Assembly: GCA_963747735.1 (NCBI GenBank)
Contig: CAVVGE010000019.1
Span: 558,001 to 622,000, forward strand
Reading direction: 5' to 3'
DNA length: 64,000 nt
DNA from: AP-15 sp963747735
Lineage (GTDB): Bacteria; Pseudomonadota; Alphaproteobacteria; ATCC43930; CGMCC-115725
The notes under the pieces are model-generated. The model did not search any database, had not been told where the DNA came from, and saw nothing but the letters and a program-made list of their open reading frames with translations. Below, in pieces: positions 26,801-32,535 of this stretch (positions within the stretch are counted from its first letter, which is position 1; each line of letters starts with the position of its first letter). Both the position numbers and the translations under genes were made by a program.

Positions 26801-26962
26801 TTGCGGCGCAACCGCGCCGTGCTCGACCGCGCCGCCGCGCAGCTGCTCGAAAGCGAAACCTTGAGCGAGCCGGAACTCGAGCGGCTCAAAGGAGAAATCA
26901 TCGCCGAGCCGGCGCTGCCGCCCGCCGCGGCGCCGCTGGCCGCTCAGGCGGTCGAACCGTGA
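23852..26962 (+). CDS. Predicted fusion: cyclic-nucleotide-regulated K+ channel joined in frame to FtsH protease
   Basis: One uninterrupted 1036-codon frame. Residues 1-415 are a six-helix potassium channel: S1-S4 at about 24-140 with few S4 arginines, S5 at about 150-172, pore and filter TTTGYGD at 197-203, and S6 at about 212-238. A cyclic-nucleotide-binding domain follows at about 265-355 with phosphate-cassette FFGEIALLTGAPRTATV. Then comes a four-copy pentapeptide ACWRH (380-399). From residue 416 the protein is a complete FtsH with its own Met. No stop separates the modules. A different frame across the repeat reaches a TGA at 25079-25081, just before the FtsH ATG. The ancestral state may therefore have been two genes, joined here by a one-base change or error. 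The first ATG was taken as start. Confidence 0.65.
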   Translation: MRREQLYQILRPDGTGRAARSFRALHHLMAAAGIGVMLADTVAPWREARGTLFDAAFHLISAFFFVEYLLRLSAAPAAPGAVHRRPRWARLAYMRSAIGVFDLLGALPGVLNLLLPTPDAILFGVVWVFKFVRYAPGLVGLQRVISHSRQALWSVLLAFGVVLLASASLEYLIERQAQPAAFGSIPAALWWAIATVTTTGYGDIVPQTALGRILAGAVMVCGILVLALSAGVLATGFAEEMRRFHFLRTWNIVARVPFFQKVGASIIAEVAWLLRPLNYPAGSVIVRRGERGDCMYFIASGEVEIELDREPLRLGPGDFFGEIALLTGAPRTATVVAAEACTLLRLDIVEFRELMGRRPDLTHVILDAANRRLDAARPLACWRHACWRHACWRHACWRHGGNRRLRRLGLKSGNAMDKKIHINFWYVIAAILGMLWVQSIYLQSTQRTSIPYSKFQTLLNQDKIADITIAPNYIRGSLKKAEPDGLKDFITTRVDTDLVKSLDKHGVTYSGVVESHFIRDLLSWILPAIVFVAIWMFAIRRLGQGGGLGGMMTIGKSRARIYVEKETKVTFADVAGVDEAKDELIEIVNFLKSPAVYGRLGGRPPKGVLLVGPPGTGKTLLARAVAGEAGVPFFSISGSEFVEMFVGVGAARVRDLFEQARQHAPAIIFIDELDALGRARGGFAGGGHDEKDQTLNQLLAELDGFDLASGLVLLGATNRPEVLDPALLRAGRFDRQILVDRPDKMGREQILAVHLKKAKLGADVAPGEIAALTPGFTGADLANLVNEATLLATRRNAEAVAMTDFTNAIERMVAGLEKRNRLLNPLERRVVAYHELGHALVALALSSTETVHKVSIIPHGVGALGYTIQRPIEDRYLMTRAELEHKMAGLLGGRASETLVFAEVSTGAADDLARATDIARAMVLRYGMSEALGNVAYDRERSPFLPANFPVPQERVYGEDTAHAVDRAVRGLVDRAFELASAVLRRNRAVLDRAAAQLLESETLSEPELERLKGEIIAEPALPPAAAPLAAQAVEP
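24989..25048 (+). repeat. Four perfect 15-bp tandem repeats at the channel-FtsH junction
   Basis: GCCTGTTGGCGACAC is repeated four times without error. In the fused frame it reads ACWRH; in the next frame it reads PVGDT. Being a multiple of three, copy-number change keeps the frame. It sits exactly between the end of the channel's nucleotide-binding domain and the start of FtsH. Confidence 0.95.
25097..26962 (+). CDS. ftsH: ATP-dependent zinc metalloprotease FtsH (possible internal start)
   Basis: Read from the internal ATG this is a complete 621-residue FtsH. TM1 is at about 9-27, a short periplasmic domain at 28-104, TM2 at about 107-125, and the AAA module at about 155-400. Walker A is GPPGTGKT (197-204), Walker B is IIFIDELDA, and the second region of homology is ATNRPEVLDPALLRAGRFDRQI. 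The peptidase has zinc motif HELGH (419-423) and the distal acidic ligand region STGAADDLARAT. It would degrade membrane and soluble proteins at the inner membrane. SD before the ATG is weak (CGGGAAACGCG), so it may be made alone, only as part of the fusion, or both. The N-terminus MDKKIHINFWYVIAAILGML looks like a normal start of accessory alphaproteobacterial FtsH proteins. Confidence 0.85.
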   Translation: MDKKIHINFWYVIAAILGMLWVQSIYLQSTQRTSIPYSKFQTLLNQDKIADITIAPNYIRGSLKKAEPDGLKDFITTRVDTDLVKSLDKHGVTYSGVVESHFIRDLLSWILPAIVFVAIWMFAIRRLGQGGGLGGMMTIGKSRARIYVEKETKVTFADVAGVDEAKDELIEIVNFLKSPAVYGRLGGRPPKGVLLVGPPGTGKTLLARAVAGEAGVPFFSISGSEFVEMFVGVGAARVRDLFEQARQHAPAIIFIDELDALGRARGGFAGGGHDEKDQTLNQLLAELDGFDLASGLVLLGATNRPEVLDPALLRAGRFDRQILVDRPDKMGREQILAVHLKKAKLGADVAPGEIAALTPGFTGADLANLVNEATLLATRRNAEAVAMTDFTNAIERMVAGLEKRNRLLNPLERRVVAYHELGHALVALALSSTETVHKVSIIPHGVGALGYTIQRPIEDRYLMTRAELEHKMAGLLGGRASETLVFAEVSTGAADDLARATDIARAMVLRYGMSEALGNVAYDRERSPFLPANFPVPQERVYGEDTAHAVDRAVRGLVDRAFELASAVLRRNRAVLDRAAAQLLESETLSEPELERLKGEIIAEPALPPAAAPLAAQAVEP

Positions 26963-27062
26963 TCCGCCGCCTCAGGCGTGGTCGTAAAGAAAGAGCTCGG
27001 GCAAGCGCCGGTGCCGGCGCAGCGCGTCGATCTTGTCCCGCCGGGATCCGGCCGCGGCGCGA

Positions 27063-27401
27063 TCAGATGGCGTCCGGGCCGCGCTCGCCGGTGCGGATGC
27101 GGATCGCCTCGTCGATCGAGGTGACAAAGATTTTGCCGTCGCCGATCCGGCCGGTATGCGCGGCCTGCTGGATCGCCTCGACCGCGCGCTCGACGAGCTC
27201 GTCCTCCATGACCACCTCGATCTTTACCTTGGGCAGAAAATCGACGACGTATTCGGCCCCGCGGTAAAGCTCGGTATGGCCCTTCTGCCGGCCGAAGCCC
27301 TTGGCCTCGGTGACGGTGATGCCCTTGATCCCGACCTCGTGAAGCGCCTCCTTCACCTCGTCGAGCTTGAATGGCTTGATGATGGCGTCGATCTTTTTCA
27401 T
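27063..27401 (-). CDS. glnB: Nitrogen regulatory protein P-II
   Basis: A 112-residue P-II protein of standard length. MKKIDAIIKPFKLDEVKEAL is the N-terminal signature and GFGRQKGHTELYRGAEYVVDF is the T-loop with the uridylylation tyrosine Y51. The C-terminal signature region is TGRIGDGKIFVTSIDEAIRIRTGE. It senses 2-oxoglutarate, ATP/ADP and, through uridylylation, glutamine, and controls glutamine synthetase and other targets. No glnA or amtB is adjacent here. ATG 27401 has GGGAAG upstream. Confidence 0.92.
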   Translation of the reverse strand: MKKIDAIIKPFKLDEVKEALHEVGIKGITVTEAKGFGRQKGHTELYRGAEYVVDFLPKVKIEVVMEDELVERAVEAIQQAAHTGRIGDGKIFVTSIDEAIRIRTGERGPDAI

Positions 27402-27527
27402 CGCTTCCCGACCTCTCCCAGGCGGTACGCCCAACCTAGCATACTCCATGCCGGCCCGATCCCGCACCGGGAGAAATCGACCGGTGCCGGCGCGCCCGCG
27501 ATCACGGCAGAGACCGCCTCGCGCCGC

Positions 27528-28718
27528 CTAATTTTTGGCCGCCGCCGGCAAATTGCCGACCAGCTTTCTGATCCGCTCGACCGCCTCCTCGATCGCTTCG
27601 AGGCTGCTGGCGTAAGAAAACCGCAAATAGCCCTCACCCAATTCGCCAAAGCTGGTGCCGGCGATCGTCGCCACGCCCGCCTCGTCGAGCAGCCGCCCCT
27701 GCAAGGTGCGGGCGTCGAGCCCGGTGCCGCCGACATTCGGAAACGCGTAAAACGCCCCGCCCGGCTCGACGCAGCGAAAACCGGGGACTCCGTTCAACGC
27801 GGCGATGATCCCTTTTCGGCGCTCGGCAAAGGCGGCGACCATCCGCCGCACCGGCTCGCGCGGGCCCTCCAAGGCGGCGATCCCTGCGAACTGGGCGGCG
27901 GCGTTGACGCAGGAATGGCAATTGATCGCGAGCCTTTGCGCCGCGCCCACGAGCGCCTCGGGCCACACCCCATAGCCCATGCGCCAGCCGGTCATCGCAT
28001 AGGTCTTGCTCCAGCCGTCGAGCAGGATCACGCGTTCGCGCAATGACGGATAGCCGAGGAGGCTGACATGCTCGGCGCCGTCGTAAAGGATTTCGCCATA
28101 GATCTCGTCGCTCAGCACCGCGACCTGCGGGTGACGCTCAAGCCCGGCGGCGAGCCGGTCGAGCTCGGCGCGCGGCACGACGCCGCCCGTTGGGTTGGCC
28201 GGGCTGTTGATGATGATGAGCCGGGTCCGCGGCGTGACCTTGGCCAGCACCTCGTCGGCGCTGAACGAAAACCCCGCGCTCTCATGGAGCGGCATCGCGA
28301 CCGGGGTGGCGCCGGAAAACCGGATCACACTCTCGTAGATCGGAAATCCCGGGTTCGGATACATGATCTCGGCGCCCGGCTCGCCAAACATCAGGATCGC
28401 AAAGAACATCGTCACCTTGCCGCCCGGCACGACCAAGACATGCTCGGGCGACACCTCGACGCGGTGGCGGCGGTAGAGGTCGGCCGCGACCGCCTGGCGC
28501 AACGCCGGGATGCCGTTCGCCGCGGTATAGCCGTGGTGCCCGTCGGCCAAGGCCTTGCGCCCCGCCTCCACAATATGCTCCGGGGTCGGGAAATCGGGCT
28601 GGCCGATCCCGAGATTGATGATCGAGCGGCCCTCGGCCGCCAGCGCCTGCGCCCGCGCCAGCACCTCGAACGCGGTCTCGGTGCCGAGAACCCCCATCCG
28701 CCCGGCCATCTGCAGCAT
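27528..28718 (-). CDS. PLP-dependent class I/II aminotransferase
   Basis: A fold-type I aminotransferase of about 396 residues. RSIINLGIGQPDFPTPEHIVEAGRKAL binds substrate near the N-terminus. GYTAANGIPALRQAVAADL, SPANPTGGVVPRAELDRLA and DEIYGEILYDG carry the PLP-contacting Asn and Asp. LLDGWSKTYAMTGWRMGY contains the Schiff-base lysine, and RFSYASSLEAIEEAVERI is near the C-terminus. Substrate specificity (aspartate, aromatic or branched) cannot be told. Start taken at ATG 28718 because GGAG lies at good spacing; an ATG at 28733 and another at 28709 are alternatives. It stands alone. Confidence 0.85.
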   Translation of the reverse strand: MLQMAGRMGVLGTETAFEVLARAQALAAEGRSIINLGIGQPDFPTPEHIVEAGRKALADGHHGYTAANGIPALRQAVAADLYRRHRVEVSPEHVLVVPGGKVTMFFAILMFGEPGAEIMYPNPGFPIYESVIRFSGATPVAMPLHESAGFSFSADEVLAKVTPRTRLIIINSPANPTGGVVPRAELDRLAAGLERHPQVAVLSDEIYGEILYDGAEHVSLLGYPSLRERVILLDGWSKTYAMTGWRMGYGVWPEALVGAAQRLAINCHSCVNAAAQFAGIAALEGPREPVRRMVAAFAERRKGIIAALNGVPGFRCVEPGGAFYAFPNVGGTGLDARTLQGRLLDEAGVATIAGTSFGELGEGYLRFSYASSLEAIEEAVERIRKLVGNLPAAAKN

Positions 28719-28893
28719 CTGCCATTTCTCCATAACGACAATTGGGGCGACCTTAGCCTCATCGGCGCGGCCTGGCGACCGGAACTCCGGAGTCACGCCT
28801 TTCGTGGTAACCTGCGCAATCCAACCACTTCAAGATGGAATTTTTCGCCATTCGACGCTATCATGGTGGTGGACGTCGGACGTGTCGTAAGCA

Positions 28894-30315
28894 ATGTATA
28901 TCATTGTTTTAATTATCGCGCTGCTGCTGGTCAGCGGAACGGCGAGAGCATTCGATTGCGTTGGTGTCAGGCTGCCATCGACCATTGTGATATGCAGCAG
29001 CCGCCAGCTGATGCGACTGGCCGACGAACGGCAGGCGGCGATCAACGACTCTCGCGCTCGCATCGGCGAAGAACGCTGGCCGGCGCTTTGGGAAGACCAA
29101 AAAGCCTGGGTCCGGTCATATGCGACAGCCTGTGGCGTCCCACCGGAACGCCCACCGCCCCAGCCCGTTCCGGGATCGGTCATTGCTTGCTTTGAGCAGG
29201 CCGGAGTGGCGCGCACTGCGTATCTTCGCGGCTATGGCTTGGCAGCCGGCAGCGCTGCTGCACCCTCGTCTTCGGGGTTCGCCGGCGGCCGGATCGGCCC
29301 GAGCTTCGATTGCGGAAAGGCCAGCTCGGCGCTGCCATTGCTGATTTGCGCGGATCCCGGGCTTTCCTTTCTCGATCTTCGCTTCAATCAGGCGTACTGG
29401 GCGCTTTACCAGCAGGTCGGGCCGGCCGGGCAGCCCGAGCTGAAGGAGCAGGACCTCGCCTTTATCAGAAGGGTGCTGGAGGTTTGCCAGATAACGACTT
29501 CTGGCCCGTTGACACAGCCGGCGCCGCAGTCGCGGAATTGCGTATCGGAGGCTTACGAGAAGATGCGCGAGGCATGGCTCGCCCGCCTGAGCGGCCCGGC
29601 GCATGAAGAGGCTGCACGCCCGCTTAGAACGCACATCGCACTCCAGGGTGCGCTGCAAGAGCTCGGGTTTATGCCCCCCGGCCCGATCGACGGTGTTTAT
29701 GGCGCAACCACCCGTGCCGCGATCGCGCAGTGGCAGAGCGCGCACGGGTTTGCGATAACCGGCTTCCTCGGCGATGCCGAAGCTCGGGCCATCGTTCAAG
29801 AGCTGGAGAGCCGCCAGGCCGCCGCTGTTGCGCCGGAGCGCGAGGCGCCGCGCAACGAGTCGCAAGAAGGCTTCTCCCCGACCGCCCCGCAACGATCGGA
29901 GGCTCCATACATGGGGCCTGCGCTCAAGATACCGATGGACAGAGTCGGGGGTATTTACACTGTGCCGGTTCAAATTAACGGCCGCATTACCCTAAACTTC
30001 ACCGTTGATAGCGGCGCCGCCGATGTTCAGCTGCCTTCGGACGTGGCTCTCACCCTGGTTCGGACGGGGACTCTTTCCCCGGACGATTTTATTGGCAAAG
30101 AAACCTATACACTGGCTAATGGTTCAGAGTTGAAGAGCGCCCGCTTCATCATTCATGAACTGAAAGTAGGAAATTACACTGTTGCAAATGTACCGGCGAG
30201 CATCGGCTCGGTCCAGGGTGACCTTCTGCTCGGCCAAAGCTTTCTCTCCCGCTTCGCGTCGTGGACAGTCGACAACGATCGGCACGCGCTCGTATTGGGA
30301 GAGCCGTCCCGTTAG
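28894..30315 (+). CDS. Secreted multidomain protein: LprI-like, peptidoglycan-binding and retropepsin-type aspartic protease
   Basis: A 473-residue exported protein. A signal peptide occupies residues 1-19. Two cysteine-containing segments (about 20-110 and 138-235) resemble LprI/DUF1311-type lysozyme-inhibitor domains (SFDCGKASSALPLLICADPGLSFLDLRFNQAYWALYQQ). Residues about 245-305 are a peptidoglycan-binding domain (LQGALQELGFMPPGPIDGVYGATTRAAIAQWQ). Residues about 345-470 are a single-lobed retropepsin-like protease with catalytic DSG at 372-374 and the second strand LLLGQSFLSRFASWTVDN. A single lobe must dimerise to be active. The protease part (from about 29940) is noticeably less GC-rich than the rest. 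ATG 28894 directly precedes the signal peptide. Substrate unknown; periplasmic or wall-associated action is inferred. Confidence 0.75.
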   Translation: MYIIVLIIALLLVSGTARAFDCVGVRLPSTIVICSSRQLMRLADERQAAINDSRARIGEERWPALWEDQKAWVRSYATACGVPPERPPPQPVPGSVIACFEQAGVARTAYLRGYGLAAGSAAAPSSSGFAGGRIGPSFDCGKASSALPLLICADPGLSFLDLRFNQAYWALYQQVGPAGQPELKEQDLAFIRRVLEVCQITTSGPLTQPAPQSRNCVSEAYEKMREAWLARLSGPAHEEAARPLRTHIALQGALQELGFMPPGPIDGVYGATTRAAIAQWQSAHGFAITGFLGDAEARAIVQELESRQAAAVAPEREAPRNESQEGFSPTAPQRSEAPYMGPALKIPMDRVGGIYTVPVQINGRITLNFTVDSGAADVQLPSDVALTLVRTGTLSPDDFIGKETYTLANGSELKSARFIIHELKVGNYTVANVPASIGSVQGDLLLGQSFLSRFASWTVDNDRHALVLGEPSR

Positions 30316-30465
30316 CACCGCCGGCCAGCGCGCAGCGTCAGGGCCGAGCGTCGAAACTGAGCGGCCACCCTGCGCCGAGCTTTTCAGCCGTCGCCAGCAC
30401 GCCCCTCTCCCTCACCGCCGCCGGTCGTAGTAGGCTTGTCCCTTCTATGCCGGGAGGAAAGGCGA

Positions 30466-32082
30466 ATGCAGGCGGATTACGTGATTGTCGGCGCGGGCTC
30501 GGCCGGCTGCGTCTTGGCCAACCGATTAAGCGCCGACCCGCAGACCCGCGTCGTCCTGATCGAGGCCGGGCCGCGTGACACGAACCCGCTGATCCATATC
30601 CCGGCCGGCTACATGAAGCTGATGGACCATCCGCGGCTGACCTGGGGCTATCACGCCGAGCCCGACCCCGGCACCAACGGGCGCGCCATCCTCTACCCGC
30701 GCGGGCGCGTCTTGGGCGGCTCCAGCTCGATCAACGGCATGATCTATGTGCGCGGCCAGCCCGAGGATTTCGACCATTGGGGGCAGCTCGGCAATCGCGG
30801 CTGGTCGTGGGACGACGTCTTGCCCTATTTCAAGCAGGCCGAGGATTGGGAGGGCGGCGAGGACGCGTTTCACGGCAAGGGCGGGCCGCTGTTGACCTCG
30901 CACACCGCCGACAAGCCGGAGCTGTGCCAAATCATCATCGAGGCCGGCAAGGAAATCGGCCTCGAATACCATGCAGACGTAAACCATCTGCCGCCCGGCG
31001 CCGGCGACAATATCGGCTGGGTCCAGCAGACCCGCCGCGGCCGGCGGCGCCAAAGTGCCGCGCGCACGTTTCTGCGCCCGGCGTTGAAGCGGCCGAACCT
31101 CCAGGTCGTGACCGACGCCTTGGTGCACCGCGTGCGCTTCGACGGCAATCGCGCGACAGGCGTCGAATTTGCCCGCGGCGGCGTCTTGGAGCGGGCCGAC
31201 GCGGCGCGCGAGGTCATCGTTGCGGCGGGTGCGGTCGGCTCGCCTCACCTCTTGCAATTGTCCGGTGTCGGCGACCCGGATCATCTCAGCCGCGTCGGCA
31301 TCGGGGTCCAGCACGCGCTCCCCGGCGTCGGCAAGAATTTGCAGGACCATTACATTGCGCGCGTCACCGCCGCGGTCACCGGCATTCGCACGATGAACGA
31401 AAAGTCGCGCGGCCTCCCCTTTGCCGGCGAGATCCTGCGCTATCTCATCGCCGGCACCGGCATGCTGACCTACGCCGCCTCGCTCGTTTGCGCCTCGGTC
31501 AAGGTGCTCGAAGAATCGGCGACCCCCGACATCCAATGCCTGTTGGCCTCGGGGAGCTTTGCGCCGGGGCCGGTGCGCCGGCTCGACGACACCCCCGGCA
31601 TGACCGGCGGCGTGTGGCAGATGCGACCCCTGTCGCGCGGCTATGTCGAGGCGAAATCGAACCTGCCCGGCGAGGCGCCCTCGATCAACCCGCGCTACCT
31701 CTCCGACGACACCGACCGCCGCGCCGCGATCGGCGGGCTGCGTTTTGTCCGGCGCCTTTTTGCCGCCCCGGCGTTATCCCGCTATGTCGGCGCCGAAACC
31801 CTCCCCGGCAGCGCGGTAGAGACCGACGACGAGCTCCTCGACTACGCCCGCCAATACGGCTCGACCGTGTTCCACGCCACCTGCACCTGCAAGATGGGCC
31901 CGGACCCCTTGGCCGTCGTCGACGACCATCTGCGCGTCCACGGCCTCGAGGCCTTGCGCGTCATCGACGCTTCGGTGATGCCGACCGTCACCTCGACCAA
32001 CACCAACGCCCCCACCATCATGATCGCCGAAAAAGGTGCGGCGATGATCCTCGCCGAAGCCCGCCAAAAATTGGCAGCGTAG
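30466..32082 (+). CDS. GMC family oxidoreductase (choline dehydrogenase-like)
   Basis: A 538-residue FAD enzyme. The ADP-binding motif is DYVIVGAGSAGCVLANRLS at the N-terminus, GMC signature 1 is YPRGRVLGGSSSINGMIYVRG, and signature 2 is AGAVGSPHLLQLSGVG. The active-site histidine lies in YGSTVFHATCTCKMG and the second catalytic residue in VTSTNTNAPTIMIAEKGA. It oxidises an alcohol to an aldehyde, with choline-like or other primary alcohols as candidates; no betaine aldehyde dehydrogenase or BetI is nearby. ATG 30466 follows GGGAGGAAAGG. Confidence 0.9.
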   Translation: MQADYVIVGAGSAGCVLANRLSADPQTRVVLIEAGPRDTNPLIHIPAGYMKLMDHPRLTWGYHAEPDPGTNGRAILYPRGRVLGGSSSINGMIYVRGQPEDFDHWGQLGNRGWSWDDVLPYFKQAEDWEGGEDAFHGKGGPLLTSHTADKPELCQIIIEAGKEIGLEYHADVNHLPPGAGDNIGWVQQTRRGRRRQSAARTFLRPALKRPNLQVVTDALVHRVRFDGNRATGVEFARGGVLERADAAREVIVAAGAVGSPHLLQLSGVGDPDHLSRVGIGVQHALPGVGKNLQDHYIARVTAAVTGIRTMNEKSRGLPFAGEILRYLIAGTGMLTYAASLVCASVKVLEESATPDIQCLLASGSFAPGPVRRLDDTPGMTGGVWQMRPLSRGYVEAKSNLPGEAPSINPRYLSDDTDRRAAIGGLRFVRRLFAAPALSRYVGAETLPGSAVETDDELLDYARQYGSTVFHATCTCKMGPDPLAVVDDHLRVHGLEALRVIDASVMPTVTSTNTNAPTIMIAEKGAAMILAEARQKLAA

Positions 32083-32093
32083 CAGCAAACCGC

Positions 32094-32249
32094 ATGACTA
32101 TCCCGGGTTTGCACGTGCGCCGAGGTACCGCTGCCGAGGTACCGCTGCTTATTCAGCGGCGAGAGGAGCATCCCGGCCTTCTCTATCTTTTCGATTACTG
32201 CGGTACGAGCTCAATTCCCGATCCCAACGGTTACCTGTTCATCCACTGA
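32094..32249 (+). pseudogene. Short fragment, possibly the N-terminus of a GNAT protein
   Basis: A 51-residue frame reads MTIPGLHVRRGTAAEVPLLI, which is like the first strand and helix of GNAT acetyltransferases, but it stops before any acetyl-CoA motif. A direct repeat of GCCGAGGTACCGCT occurs twice in tandem inside it. It overlaps the end of a Gre-like fragment on the other strand. It is probably a remnant rather than a working gene. Confidence 0.25.
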
Positions 32250-32531
32250 CGCGCCGAGAATAGCGGCACCCAGAGGGGCCGGTTCGACGTGAGCAATTCC
32301 CTCGTTCGGGTTGTTGATCGTATCGCTCAGGCGAATGTTGACGGTGCGCTCGGGCTCGTCCTCGCAGCGAATAGACACAAGATCGCCTACCTCGACCACT
32401 GCGCTCTCCAAATCCGCAAATACCGCTCCCGACTCGACTGCGCGCTTCTCTGTTGAAGCCCCAGCGTAAGGCTCCGCGAAAGGCAGCTCCGGACTCCTCT
32501 CGACGCTCGCTGCGGCGATCGTAGCAGCGAG
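32211..32531 (-). pseudogene. GreA/GreB C-terminal-domain-like fragment
   Basis: The minus-strand frame encodes VEVGDLVSIRCEDEPERTVNIRLSDTINNPNEGIAHVEPAPLGAAILGASVDEQV, which follows the GreA/GreB C-terminal fold (VxxGDxVxxx...PxxGxxxxxSPLGxALLGxxxGDxV). The coiled-coil N-terminal domain is missing. The frame stays open upstream to about 32537 (EPYAGASTEKRAVESGAVFADLE) without ATG, GTG or TTG apart from TTG 32411 and GTG 32399. Such domains also end large DUF4011/DUF3320-type helicases, so this may be the tail of a lost larger gene. It abuts the stop of the beta-helix gene. Confidence 0.4.
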
Positions 32532-32535
32532 CGGG

